From Ancistrus triradiatus (lineage: Eukaryota; Chordata; Actinopteri; Siluriformes; Loricariidae), in assembly GCA_025084515.1 (NCBI GenBank), contig JAJAGP010000754.1, positions 1-64,000 on the forward strand: a stretch of DNA of 64,000 nucleotides, read 5' to 3'. The notes beneath the pieces are model-generated. The model did no database searches, was not told the DNA's origin, and saw only the letters and a list, made by a program, of their open reading frames with translations. Positions 9,211 to 20,059 of this stretch are shown here, in pieces. Positions within the stretch are counted from its first letter, which is position 1. Every line of letters starts with the position of its first letter. The translations under genes and the position numbers were made by a program.

Positions 9211-11280
9211 AATGTAACAAGACTGTTTTTCCCATACTGTCCCAACTTTTTCAGATTTGGGGTTGTACTGTAGTTGAGACACCATAACAGATGAGTCAGT
9301 TTTTGCAGTGCACAGAAAAACACTTTACACTATGGATGCGATCGCGTAATTTGAGCTTACCTTTAATAATATTCCGGCTCAGCAATTACCTTATTGCATG
9401 CTGCTTATGTACATAAGAAAAATTCCTGCAAATGTAGATGCTCTCTCTCAGCAAAGCTACTGAGTAAAATATACCAGGCTCCAGAGGCTTAGGATTTGTT
9501 CAGCCCAGGCATAGATGTGCCCCTGCTCTATTGACACAGGGTTTACCACGAGATTTGTGCTGTTTGTTTGTCAAAGGGGATGTCACACTTGATGTCAGGG
9601 GAAAAAAAAAATCCACAAGAGCAATAGGTCTTGTCATACAGCTCTGGAGAACACGATAGGAGCTTGAGTTCTGTAAAACACGTGCGACATTTTATTGATT
9701 TATCGTAATGCTTGTAATGTTCAGTCTCATTCCCTGCCACGGTAGGCTATTATCTAAAAAGTGATAAGGGGGGGTTGCGTGTAATGTCTGCATGAATGCA
9801 TTTTGGATTACAGTCTTAGGCAGCAGTTTTATCTGTTTTGCCTTATCACAGGTTTCACAAACAGTGAAAAGGAGAGATTTTCCAAAATTGCACCTTCATG
9901 CATCAGGACATACCAATCCTAAGCCTTTTCCCTCTGGTCTGTGCGCTCACAGTGGTTATCTTGCGAGGTATTCAACAAACTGCATGAATGCATAGTGTAG
10001 AGTGTAAAACTCACTGGCAACACACTCTCCCGAGATATCGGTGCCCATAAACGCCAGCATGTGTTAGGTATTTTCAAAAGGCTTTCAAATCTTCCATCAA
10101 TTCGCATAATCAGAATGTAATTTTAAGCAAGTATCACAACTGATTTCAATAGGCAAATCATCGCAAATGAATCCCACAATGCCCTATTTATCCCGTATTC
10201 TGCCCCCACACAATACCATGCACCTCTCCAAATCTCGAACATCTTTCATGATTATTTAAAAGTAATGAATGCTTGGCTAACAAGCGCTCAGTACGCAAAT
10301 CACACAAAAAGATGATTAAAGGATGAGGCTTAGGCAGGCACACAGAGTGGATGTTAGATTAATGACTCTGAGAGAGGATGATTAAGGTTTCTTTCACTTT
10401 ACAGCCTGCCTCACTTCTGCTAAGCTAAGCAGCAAAGGACCATGAAACAGAACATACCTAAGCTACCTATTAAACAGACATAGAAGACTCTAATTTGTTT
10501 TAACAACAAACCTAGAACTACTGTGTTACTTGTGTCAAGGCAATTTCAAATGCCAAAATTAGTGGTTTTATAAAAATAAATCATTAGTGTTGAATCCCAG
10601 GTGTGATTAGCCAACTGCAATAGCAAATAAAGGCTAGTTACCTGCTTACATGGAAATGTGACCTTTCTTCTTAAAGGACAAGCAAGAAATTATAATCAAA
10701 CGTAACACAATCAGCTGTGATACGACTTAAAAAAAGGGCACAAACACACAAATGTTAGCTTTGAGAAACCGTACGTAAATGTATTAGATAATGGTAATAG
10801 ATGCTAACTCTAGATTTAGCAAATGTATTCCGCAAGTTATTGTAATTAGTCTACAATGATAAGTATGACCTTAATTAGTAAAGTGTGCTCTGAGGGTTAA
10901 TATGAATTATTAATCAGTGCAGCTGAATGTTTTTAACATTTAAACTCAGTGACTTGTGAATGGGGTTAATTATGATATAACCGACGTTATGCTAATTCAT
11001 GTGGGCTTAGTTTTTAGCCATGGATGGAACAGACATTGTTAATGCAGATGCTTCTTAATTATTCATCCAAATGCTGACAAATGTAGACATAATATAGGTC
11101 AACTGCAATGTAATTTATAAGGTTATTGTAATTGTATTTATTGTCACAAGGGCAGCTGGTTGGACCCAGACACACAGCCATACTGGTTTCACCCCCTGGG
11201 AGTGCTAAAACCAGCCCTTATAGTTTATAATTAGATATACTTTAAACAAAGCAAATGTTCATATGAGGGACTGATTTAGT
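9211..11280. other. Single-copy AT-rich block, possible regulatory sequence
   Basis: I see no transposon terminus or SINE match here except weak similarity at 9220-9250 to a Tc1-type tail. Open frames are short and unsupported. From about 10500 to 11100 TAATTA, TTAATTA and ATTAGT motifs are frequent, and the block is free of obvious repeats, unlike its surroundings. That is compatible with a conserved non-coding element but does not show it. Confidence 0.35.
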
Positions 11281-11284
11281 GTGC

Positions 11285-11338
11285 ACTTAGTGTGATGGCT
11301 GGTGGGATTCGATCCTGGGAACTCAAGGTTCCAAGGCA
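11285..11338 (-). repeat. tRNA-like SINE head relic, antisense
   Basis: The reverse complement includes CAGGATCGAATCCC, a good B box, and GAACCTTGAGTTC upstream. The rest of the SINE is not clear. Confidence 0.35.
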
Positions 11339-11560
11339 TAGAGTGGTGCTTGAAAGTTTGTCAACCCTTTAGAGTTTTCTATATTTCTGCATAAATATGA
11401 CCTAAAACATCATCAGATTTTCACACAAGTCCTAAAAGTAGATAAAGAGAACCCAGTTAAACAAATGAGACAAAAAATATTATACTTGGTCATTATTATT
11501 GAGGAAAAATGATCCAATATTTCATATTAGTGAGTGGCAAAAGTATGTGAACCTTTGCTT

Positions 11561-12250
11561 TCAGTATATGGTGTGACCCCCCCTGTGCAGCAATAACTGC
11601 AGCTAAATGTTTCCTGTAACTGTTGATCAGTCCTGCACACACCGGCTTGGAGGAATTTTAGCCCATTCCTCCGTACAGAACAGCTTCAGCTCTGGGATGT
11701 TGGTGGGTTTCCTCACATTAGCTGCTCACTTCAGGTTCTTCCCCAACATTTCATTTGAATTAAGGTCAGGACTTTGACTTGGCAATTCCAAAGCATTAAC
11801 TTTATTCTTCTTTAACCATTCTTTGGTAGAACGACTTGTGTGCTTAGGGTCGTTGTCTTGCTGCATGACCCACCTTCTCTTGAGATTCAGTTCATGGACA
11901 GATGTCCTGACATTTTCCTTTAGAATTCTCTGATATAATTCTGTCATGGCCCAGATGCAGCAAAACAGGCCCAAACCCATGATACTACCACCACCATGTT
12001 TCACAGATGGGATAAGGTTCTTATGCTGGAATGCAGTGTTTTCCTTCTCCAAACATAACGCTTTCTTTTTAAACCAAAAAGTTCTTTAGCAAACTGCGAC
12101 GAGAAGCAATGTTCTTTTTGGAGAGCAGTGCTTTCTCCTTGCAAAACCCTGCCATGCAACACCATTGTTGTTCAGTGTTCTTCTGATGGTGGACTCATGA
12201 ACATTAACATTAGCCGATGTGAGAGAGGCCTTCAGTTGCTTAAAAGTTAC
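11561..12250 (-). pseudogene. Tc1-A transposase fragment, minus-strand arm
   Basis: Read on the minus strand: QLKASLTSANVNVHESTIRR, then after a deletion VKHGGGSIMGLGLFC, RRWVMQQDNDPKHTSRSTKE (second catalytic aspartate), and SPDLNSNEML (the position of the catalytic glutamate, NPIE in intact copies), ending at the stop at 11561-11563. A segment including the WTDET block with the first catalytic aspartate is missing. Several small indels break the frame. Confidence 0.75.
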
Positions 12251-12254
12251 CCTG

Positions 12255-12817
12255 GATGAGACCAAAATAGAACTTTTTGGCTTAAAAGAAAATTTGTTTG
12301 GAGAAAGGAAAACACTGCATTCCAGCCTAAAAACCTTATCCCATCTGTGAAACATGGTGGTGGTAGTATTATTGTTTTGGCGTGTTTTGCTGCATCTGGG
12401 CCAGGATGGCTTGCCATCATTGATGGAACAATGAAGTCTGAATTCTATCAGAGAATACTAAAGGAAAATGTCAGGACAATTGTCCATGAACTGAATCTCA
12501 AGAGAAGGTGGGTCATGCAGCAAGACAACGACCCTAAGCACACAAGCTGTTCTACCAAAGAATGGTTAAAGAAGAATAAAGTTCATGTTTTGGAATGGCC
12601 AAGTCAAAGTTCTGACCTTAATCTAAACAAAATGTTGTGGAAGGACCTGAAGCGAGCAGTTAATGTGAGGAAACCCACCAACATCCCAGAGCTGAAGCTG
12701 TTCTGTACGGAGGAATGGGCTAAAATTCCTCCAAGCCGGTGTGCAGGACTGATCAACAGATACAGGAAACATTTAGCTGCAGTTATTTCTGCACAGGGGG
12801 GTCACAGCAGATACTGA
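12255..12817 (+). pseudogene. Tc1-A transposase fragment, plus-strand arm
   Basis: Starts at DETKIELFG, immediately after the inverted junction. From 12347 it has a 156-codon open stretch including VKHGGGSIIVLACF-like sequence, RWVMQQDNDPKHTSCSTKEW (second catalytic aspartate) and SSDLNLNKML where intact copies have SPDLNPIEML. It ends GGHSRY and the stop at 12815-12817. The catalytic glutamate is replaced by lysine, and the DNA-binding N-terminus is absent. Confidence 0.8.
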
Positions 12818-13184
12818 AAGCAAAGGTTCACATACTTTTGCCACTCACTAATATGTAATATTGGATCATTTTCCTCAATAAATAAATGACCAAGTATAAT
12901 ATTTTTTGTCTCATTTGTTTAACTGGGTTCTCTTTATCTACTTATAGGATTTTTAGGTGTGAAAATCTGATGATGTTTAGGTCATACTTATGCAGAAATA
13001 TAGAACATTCTAAAGGGTTCACAAACTTTCAAGCACCACTGTAAGCTTTCTGTAACTGAAGTTTTATACGTCCATAAATAATTTAGTTTAAGCAACATAT
13101 TGATTTAAACACATTGGTAAATACAGTGCTTGAGACCAGTTTAGTCCTTGAGTCCAGAATGATTGCACTCAGACTGCAATGCCT

Positions 13185-13397
13185 GTGCCTGGATGGGACA
13201 TCAGTCCATTGAAGGGCCAGCAGGGGTTCTATTGGGGCATCAGGGAATATTACTCCCATGCAGTCTCCTCTACCTCAGGCACTGTCAATCACGTGTATTG
13301 TATGTGTGACCCAGCCTGAAGAAGCTGCCAGGATTTAAACCGGATCATCGCGGAAGTGGGCGAGCATATTAGATCGCTGCACCCCCTGAGTGCCTAG
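13185..13397 (-). repeat. tRNA-derived SINE of a second type, antisense
   Basis: The reverse complement starts AGGGGGTGCAGCGATCTAA and has GGTTTAAATCC as a B box, then a body ending near CTGGATGGGACATCAGTCC (plus strand ATGGGACATCAGTCCATTG). The head differs from the 5070-type SINE. Confidence 0.5.
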
Positions 13398-13572
13398 AGA
13401 GAATAATGATTTTCACATCTAGTTTGTTATTTTTGTTATTTATTGTGTTCCTTTTTTATTCATCCACAGTTTTCCACTTCCACTTATGCTGGCTACATTA
13501 CAGTCCACATCCAAAATAAGATATTTATTAAGAGCATCTATTGCATAGAAAACATCATCTATATATATGGGA

Positions 13573-13742
13573 TTGTGGTGGCCTAGTGATACTGGACTAT
13601 TCACTAGAAGGTGTAAGGTTCAAATCCCATTTCTGCCAAGCTGCCACTATTGGGACACTGAACAAGATCCTTAACACTTAATTTGCATGGACTGTAATGT
13701 AAGTCGCTCTGGATAAGTGCGTCTGCAAAACAACATAAATGT
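13573..13742 (+). repeat. tRNA-derived SINE
   Basis: Family of 5070. GTGGCCTAGTGATACTGG head, GGTTCAAATCCC B box, TAAGTCGCTCTGGATAAG tail. Confidence 0.8.
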
Positions 13743-13744
13743 AC

Positions 13745-14330
13745 ATATATTATTGTGTTCCATCATTAATACACATCAGTTATTCTGCCTATATAGCATC
13801 CAGTATAGTATATAGAGGACTTATCGTACTGGGGAGCACACAGAATTTCGAGGGGCACAGCTGTACCCCTCTGCTTGCCAGTCAGTCATAGGGGCACAAA
13901 TGTGCAAAAATAAGCCTGTTAAACATTGAATAGATGAAGTGATTTAACACTAAAGTGGGTGTTACTCTGCCATGGATGAGAAATGAAGAACAAATTAACA
14001 CTAAATAATTTATTATTAACTGCATTAATTTTGTTTGTGCTAACGTAACTGATGCCTTTGCTTTAGTCATTTAATATGTTCTTTTGGTAGATTATACCAT
14101 TACAAGTGGCCAAAATATAGAACTATGAGCTCATCATTACCTTGCTTGCAGCCCGGTTGACTTTCTTTTACATTTCTGTGGATGTCCATTATTAAATGCA
14201 AAAAACTGAAGGAAGATGGCTCTGACTGAAGGCATTAGCTCCTCAAGCTTTTTCAAAGATGCTGGGGCATTATGGGTAATGTAGTGCCTGATGTCCTGCT
14301 CAGCAATCCAGGATAATCCAGTGATTTCAG
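13745..14330. other. No recognised feature
   Basis: Single-copy-looking sequence with no supported coding frame. The block around 14220-14330 is slightly GC-richer. Confidence 0.4.
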
Positions 14331-14408
14331 CAGTGGTGTGCGGTCAGGCCCATCTAACCCTTCTGAGAAGGGGTAACAAACAGGTGAATGTAAAATATTA
14401 TATACATA

Positions 14409-15736
14409 CAGTGGAGGAAATAATTATTTGATCCCTCGCTGATTTTGTAAGTTTGCCCACTGTCAAAGAAATGAACAGTCTATAATTTTATTGGTAGGTT
14501 TATTTTAACAGTGAGTGACAGAATCGCATTATATAAAATATATAAATTGATTTGCATTTCATTGAGTGAAATAAGTATTTGATAGCCTAGCAAAACAAGA
14601 CTTAGTACTTGGTGCCAAAACCCCTGCTGGAAAGCACAGAGGTCAGACGTTTGTCGTAGTTGATGACCAGGTTTGCTCACATATCAGGAGAAAGTCTGGT
14701 CCACTCCTTTTTGTAGATCATCTCTAAAGCATTAAGGTTTTGAGGCTGTCGCTTGGCAACTCGAAGCTCCCTCCACAGGTTTTCTATGGGATTAAGATCC
14801 GGAGACTGGCTAGGCCACTCCATGACCTTAATGTGTTTCTTCTTGAGCCACTCCTTTGTTGCCTTGGCTGTATGTTTTGGGTTTGTCATGCTGGGAGACC
14901 CATTCACAACCCATTTTCATAGTCCTGGTGGAGGGAAGGCGTTTTTCACTCAGAATTTTAAGCATAATGTTTCCACCTCCATGCTGGATGGTGAGGATGG
15001 TGTTTTTGGGGTCATAGTCAATATTTCTCTTTTTCCAAACATGGCGAGTTGAGTTGATGCCAAAGAGCTCGATTTTGGTCTCATCTGACTACAACACCTT
15101 CTCTCAAGCACTCTCTGAATCATTCAGGTGTTCATTGGCAAACTTCAGAAGGGCCTGCACATGTGCCTTCTTGAGCAGGGGGACCTTGCAGGCACTTTAA
15201 TCCATTATGGCGTAGTGTGTTACCAATGGTTTTCTTGGTGACTGTGGTCCCAGCTGCCTTGAAATCATTAACAAGCTCCTCCCGTGAAGTTGTAGGCTGA
15301 TCTCTCACCTTTCTCATGATCCTTGATACCCCACGAGGTGAGATCTTGAGTGGAGCCCCAGACCGAGGTCGATTGATGGTCATTTTGTGTTTCTTCCATT
15401 TTGCACCAACAGTTGTCTCCTTCTCACCCAGCTTCCTGCATATGGTTTTGTAGCCCATTCCGGCCTTGTGCAGGTCTACAATCTTGTCCCTGACATCCTT
15501 AGACAGCTCTTTGGTCTTGCCCATGGTGGAGAGGTTGGAGATTGATTGATTAATTGATTCTGTGGACAGGTGTCTTTTAAACAAATGATATAATGGGATT
15601 TTCTGCATTTTCTTTTTGATATTCTATCTCTCACTGTTAAAATAAACCTACCATTACAATTATAGACTGTTAATTTCTTTGTCAGTGGGCAAACTTACAA
15701 AATCAGTGAGGGTTCAAATAATAACTTCCTCCACTG
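14409..15736 (-). mobile_element. Tc1-like element C inserted in hAT element S
   Basis: Inverted termini CAGTGGAGGAAATAATTATT (14409) and AATAACTTCCTCCACTG (ending 15736), each next to TA. Length is 1328 bp, a little short for a full Tc1 (about 1.6 kb). It encodes a broken transposase on the minus strand. Joining the outer flanks at one TA restores the element S sequence seen at 63840, so this is a clean nested insertion. Confidence 0.9.
14602..15524 (-). pseudogene. Tc1-C transposase, broken
   Basis: The start ATG is at 15524, giving MGKTKELSKDVRDKIVDLHK (first helix-turn-helix), then MTINRPRSGAPLKISPRG, an AT-hook-like linker typical of Tc1. The frame runs to 15132 and is then lost where the first catalytic aspartate should be. 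The C-terminal part shows NPKHTAKATKEWLKKK and SPDLNPIENLWREL (catalytic glutamate). A TGA in LSPDM*ANLVINY truncates the final residues, and the stop of the family lies at 14602-14604. The central region is shortened. Confidence 0.85.
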
Positions 15737-16064
15737 TATTTATTCCATGAAGAAAGTACAATCAGAAACATCATCAAATTCAAAACGCTACTCTGCAATT
15801 GCCTTGGTTGCTATAGGAGGCATATCTGACTGGTAGTGCTACTAACCAATCAAAGCTGCTTAGAATGGCTTCTGTCTACCTACAAAGTAAGTAGGTAGAC
15901 ATGTTCTGGCAAAGGAGCGGAGGATGGACTTTATCTTCAAATAAGCCTGGTAAGTTTGGTGCTATTAATGTTTTGGCTGCCCTGGCATACTGTGTAAAAG
16001 AAATGAGTGATCCTACTTTGTTGGATGGCTGTACTTGTAGGGCTTACGGATTATTTTTGAGTTA

Positions 16065-16653
16065 AGGCCTTTTCACACTGAGTTCGATTTTTACGGATGA
16101 ACACAAGTATATTAATGCAGTCCTTGACACCGAGTCCGAAACTGACAGACTATGGCACTGCGTAAATTTTTAATCAGAGGCTGTTCTATTTTCTGCATTG
16201 TTCAGATGCGTTAAAATCAGGCTGACCAATCAGAGCTCGGTTATCAGGCAGAACAGCTCATTCTGCTAGTAGCAGAGCATAACAGCTTATAGGACAAGCA
16301 ACACGCTGGGTATAAAAACATGGATATTAAAGAAAATATCTGGTGGAATATAACTGAAAGGCTGGAGAATGATGGTGATAAACCTCACAGTGACTGGATG
16401 GACCTGTTTTCTTATTTATTTAAGTTATCTTCTAATGTGAAAACACAAACTATAACTTTCTGCACCAATTTTCGCTTGTGTCTTTGTTTCAAGTTGTGTC
16501 AAGTTTCACTTGTGTCAAGTTGATGATGTAAAAAAAATCTTCATGACACGTTAAGAGAAGGGAAATTAAAGAAAGCAAATGCGGACAGGAAGTTTTCAGA
16601 GTGTTTAGTGTTTTTTTCTTGTGTAAAAATCGGACTTGGTGTAAAAAAGGCCC
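16065..16653 (+). mobile_element. PIF/Harbinger-like MITE with TTA target duplication
   Basis: Inverted ends AGGCCTTTTCACACTGAGTT and ACTTGGTGTAAAAAAGGCCC pair over most of about 20 bases, extending into CGATTTTTAC / GTAAAAATCG. The three bases TTA flank both sides (16062-16064 and 16654-16656), as expected for PIF/Harbinger. Length is 589 bp. A short open frame (16320-16523) lies inside; the DDE transposase is absent. Confidence 0.8.
16320..16523 (+). pseudogene. Short ORF inside the Harbinger MITE
   Basis: A 67-codon frame starting MDIKENIWWNITERLENDGD. Autonomous Harbingers carry a second protein with a Myb/MADF-like DNA-binding domain, and the tryptophan-rich IWWNITERL could be a trace of it. 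That is inference only; it may equally be an open frame by chance. Confidence 0.3.
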
Positions 16654-16656
16654 TTA

Positions 16657-17958
16657 CACATAAAATTAAGCTGTGAAAGATAGGAATTTATTGCTGTGCT
16701 CTTTTGTACATGCTACTTCTTGTCATGTGTAGTTGCATTTGTGGGCTGTTGATCTGTATTTTGAAATTCATAACATAATTTAAGGTCAAGCCTAATGTTG
16801 TGTGTTAAACTTTTATTAGTGTGCACTAATAATATTTGAGCAAGTCCTGGTTGGCTGCTGGGTTAGTAGGAGAAGGGTTAGTCACTGTATGCACTGGACG
16901 CCATATGATACCCAGTAAAGTGGTCTGATGATGCCCCTGATATGTAGGTATATACTTCTAATATACATTTGAACATCAAACCCAACTTATACGAGTGCAA
17001 GACACTATGTGTTTAAATCATTGCTGGATATGAACCACTGGTCTGTACAAACCTAAACGCTAAACTGCACAAGCTGCAGTGTTTATTTAACTATTCTTCA
17101 TATTCTTTGTCAGGCACCAGAAGCATTCATCAGCTGTCTGCCGTTCTCTTCACTTTATGACCAGAAGGGTTCAGCTCACTCAAACGGAGCCTGAGTGCTG
17201 AAACTGAAGGGGAGACACTTTCATCAATAAGCCATTAGCAGCCCCACACCAGGAGCCTCCTGCTTGTGAATGCTGCCTGCTAAAACCTCACTTACTGCCT
17301 ATTCAGTCCTCATAGCATGAGCCCCACATGCAGGGATGTTGCCACCTTGTTGCTGAGCTAAGGGTAAGATCTGTAACAGTGCAGATGGAGAACTCAATGC
17401 GAAGTGATTATGATTAGTCTTTGATTCACTGGATCTGAGTTTGTGAAGAAGCTTTGGAGCGTTCTGAAACCTACGAGATCAGAGAAACGATTCTGAAAAC
17501 ATGGCAAGCAATGGTGCAACATGCCATTCACATCTAATTTGTGACTTGTATGATGCGTAATGTTGACATCCTGGGTTACTGAGATCTTTCCAAAAAGTTA
17601 CATTTTTCAGCTTTTAATTATATCCAATTAATTATGATAGCAGTTGGCAGAATCATGCACCAATTACATGCACATTTTCCGACACACAGATAACGTTTAT
17701 AATTATCATGCACTTGACTGTAGTGTTCAGGTGCAGAACTGGGGAAGTGGAAGATAATTGTTTTATCAGTCAGTTTCAAATTGGGTCTAATCATGCCTGT
17801 CATTCAACAGCCATTCTCTGCACAGTTGAAATTCCATAGGTGGATACGTTTTACTTCTGACAGCATGCTGTGTATGCTTTTGAAACCTGCACTGGATCAA
17901 GTACCTGGACTCTCTGATATCCAATAACAGCTCAGATAAAAGCAGTAAATAATAATCA
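16657..17958. other. No recognised feature
   Basis: Mostly single-copy sequence. The segment 17100-17350 is GC-richer and repeat-free. No coding frame is supported. Confidence 0.4.
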
Positions 17959-17960
17959 TA

Positions 17961-18862
17961 CAGAGGTGCTTGAAAGTTTGTGAACCCTTTAGAATTTTCT
18001 AGATTTATACATAAATATGATCTAAAACATCATCAGATTTTCACACAAGATGTAAAAGTGGATAAAGAGAACCCAGTTAAACAAATGAGACAAAAATATT
18101 ATACTTCATTTATTTATTGAGGAAAACGATCCAATATTACATATTAGTGAGTGACAAAAGTATGTGACCCCATAGGATTATCAGTTAATCTAAAGGTGAA
18201 ATTAGAGCCAAGAGTTTTCAATCCATGGGATGACAATCAGGTGTGAGTGGGCACCCTGTTTTATTTAAGAACATGGATCTATCAAAGTCTGCTCTTCACA
18301 ACACATGTTTGTGAAAGTGTATCATGGCACAAACAAAAGAGATCTCTGAGGACCTCAGAAAAAGAGTTGTTGATGCTCATCAGGCTGGAAAAGGTTACAA
18401 AACCATCTGTAAAGAGTTTGGACTCCACCAATCCACAGTCAGACAGATTCTGTACAAATGGAGGAAATTCAAGACCATTGTTACCCTCCCCAGGAGTGGT
18501 CGACCAACAAAGATCACTCCAAGAGCAAGGCGTGTGATAATTGGCGAGGTTACAAAGGACCCCAGGGTAACTTCTGAGCAACTGAAGGCCTCTCTCACAG
18601 TGGCTAATGTTAATGTTCATGAGTCCACCATCAGGAGAACACTGAACAACAATGGTGTGCATGGCAAGGTTGCAAGGAGAAAGCCACTGCTCTAAAAAAA
18701 GAACATTGCTGCTCGTCTGAAAGCAATTTTTGTCTCATTTGTTTAACTGGGTTTTCTTCATCTATTTTGAGGACTTGTGTGAGAACCTGATGATGTTTTG
18801 GGTCATATTTATGCAGAAATATAGAAAATTCTAAAGGGTTCGCAAACTTTCAAGCACCACTG
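17961..18862 (+). mobile_element. Tc1-like element A, copy 2: deletion derivative keeping the DNA-binding domain
   Basis: Both family A termini are complete (CAGAGGTGCTTGAAAGTTTG at 17961, CAAGCACCACTG ending 18862) and next to TA. The 5' half is intact through codon 123 of transposase. It then jumps, after TCTAAAAAAAGAACATTGC, straight to the 3' terminal repeat, removing the whole catalytic domain. Confidence 0.9.
18324..18695 (+). CDS. Truncated Tc1-A transposase: DNA-binding domain only
   Basis: An uninterrupted 123-residue frame with the family start codon. Residues 1-55 hold the first helix-turn-helix (KEISEDLRKRVVDAHQAGKG, LHQSTVRQIL), 60-75 the basic GRPR-like linker (PRSGRPTKITPRARR), and 80-115 the second helix-turn-helix (TSEQLKASL, NVHESTIRRTL). 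It stops at CTCTAA, before any catalytic residue. If transcribed, the product could bind family A termini without cutting and compete with active transposase, as short forms do in other transposons. Expression is not shown, so an inert relic is equally possible. Confidence 0.6.
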   Translation: MAQTKEISEDLRKRVVDAHQAGKGYKTICKEFGLHQSTVRQILYKWRKFKTIVTLPRSGRPTKITPRARRVIIGEVTKDPRVTSEQLKASLTVANVNVHESTIRRTLNNNGVHGKVARRKPLL

Positions 18863-18894
18863 TATATTATGTTTAATTATTTTAGTCACAGTTA

Positions 18895-19275
18895 AGACTT
18901 ACAATCCAAACTCTTGTTCTGGTAACAGTTCCAGTTCACACACCAAGATCTTCTTCTAGTACCAAATAAAATATTTATATTGGCATCATGTAGTCCGATA
19001 CACAGAGTCACTCTAGAATTTTGAATCTTGAGGAACGTATCCCTCATCTGGGATTACCTGGACATATAGTTGCATTAGCATCTAGGCTGCCCAAGGAGAA
19101 TGGGTCCCTTTTTCAATCTTGGTCCTCCAAAGGATTCTCCAAAAGAACATTTAGGGTGGTTTTCCTTTCCACTGTCACCCCAAAGTTAGTGTTTTGGGAC
19201 TAGATATTTGTAAAGCGGTTTTGAGACAATGCTCTGTTCTTGAAATGGCTACAGAAATAAATTTGACTTTGACTT
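18895..19275 (+). repeat. Retroelement 3' tail repeat, sense copy
   Basis: Ends with AGACAATGCTCTG then AAATAAATTTGACTTTGACTT, and contains GGGTCCCTTTTTCAATC and TGGTCCTCCAAAGGATTCTC, all shared with 49105-49290 and 54400-54655. A short-repeat tail of the type TTTGACT is typical of these fish retroposons. Confidence 0.55.
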
Positions 19276-19391
19276 AGACAGTCCGACAGTCGCAGTCTTG
19301 TTCAAATGTAAAGAAACAGACTTTCTGTTATTAGCTTTGCTGATATTATTTGCCTTATTTGATGTCTTGCAAACTATCTTGGGCTTGTATG

Positions 19392-19562
19392 CACTGGCTC
19401 AGTGGTTAAGATACTAGACTATTGGCCAGACAGCTGAGGGTTCAAGTTCCAGCAGCATCAGCCTTTCACTGTTATCAAATATCCCTCAGTTGCTTAGAGG
19501 GTATAATTCAGGCTTGCTTCTGTAAGTCATTCTGTATAAGGGTGTCTGCTGTAAATGTAGCA
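19392..19562 (+). repeat. tRNA-derived SINE, diverged
   Basis: Head GGCTCAGTGGTTAAGATAC, B-box-like GGGTTCAAGTTCC and tail TAAGTCATTCTGTATAAGGG follow the 5070-type SINE, with a different middle. Confidence 0.7.
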
Positions 19563-19619
19563 CACAAGAACTGCACAAATTAAATTCTTGCCTGCTGTTG
19601 TGACATCACTTTTCCACTC

Positions 19620-19830
19620 AAAGTCAAAGTCAGATATATTTCTATAGCGCTGCAGCTTTACAATCTTATATTAATTTGTAATATCTAAGGCCAATCTGAG
19701 CATGCCTAGGGTGAGAGTGGCAAGGAAAATCTCCCTAAACATTACAATGAAGAAACCTTGGGAGGTCCAAGACTCAAAAACCGACCCACCCTCCTTCGGC
19801 AACTTAGATATATATGTAAGAATTAAATTA
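19620..19830 (-). repeat. Retroelement 3' tail repeat, antisense copy
   Basis: Matches 3095-3300 in orientation and block order: TATAGCGCTGCAGC, CCTAGGGTGAGAGTGGCAAG, CTTGGGAGGTCCAAGACTC. A sense copy lies 350 bases upstream, so the two are inverted relative to each other. Confidence 0.55.
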
Positions 19831-20059
19831 AAGTTAGCGAATTAATAAATTTATAGCAATAGTGTAAATAAACAGAAGCCACATAAATATTAACAGAAAG
19901 AACATTTTAAAAATATAATAATTTAAATAAAAATTTAATGAGGGTTTTCTTCAGATACTATTTCAGAAAGAGGTTTGAGGATCCAGATTTTCCTCCCACT
20001 TGCCTAGAAAATCCTCCCTAAATCTCATTGTGGCTTCAGACCTTCTTGCAGTACTACCG

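Larger units (their letters stand above)
11341..13041. mobile_element. Tc1-like element A, copy 1: inverted dimer of the 3' half
   Basis: Both termini show the family A repeat (GTGGTGCTTGAAAGTTTGT and its complement ending CACTG) next to TA. Instead of one transposase, the left half carries the C-terminal two thirds on the minus strand (11561-12250) and the right half a C-terminal portion on the plus strand (12255-12817). They are joined at about 12253 within CCCTGGATGAGACC. The whole is therefore a large palindrome with arms over 500 bp. It may have arisen by aberrant transposition or by breakage and inverted self-priming. Confidence 0.85.
14331..15870 (+). mobile_element. hAT-like element S, copy 1, split by a Tc1
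   Basis: Begins CAGTGGTGTGCGGTCAGGCC, a hAT-style terminus, and matches the copy at 63788-64000 through AACCCTTCTGAGAAGGGGTA and AAATATTATA. The match is interrupted at 14408 by the Tc1 at 14409-15736 and resumes at 15737 with TTCATGAATAAAG-like sequence, ACTCTGCAATTGCCTTGG and GTGCTACTAACCAATC. The far end is not identified; the element may run on past 15870. Confidence 0.7.
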
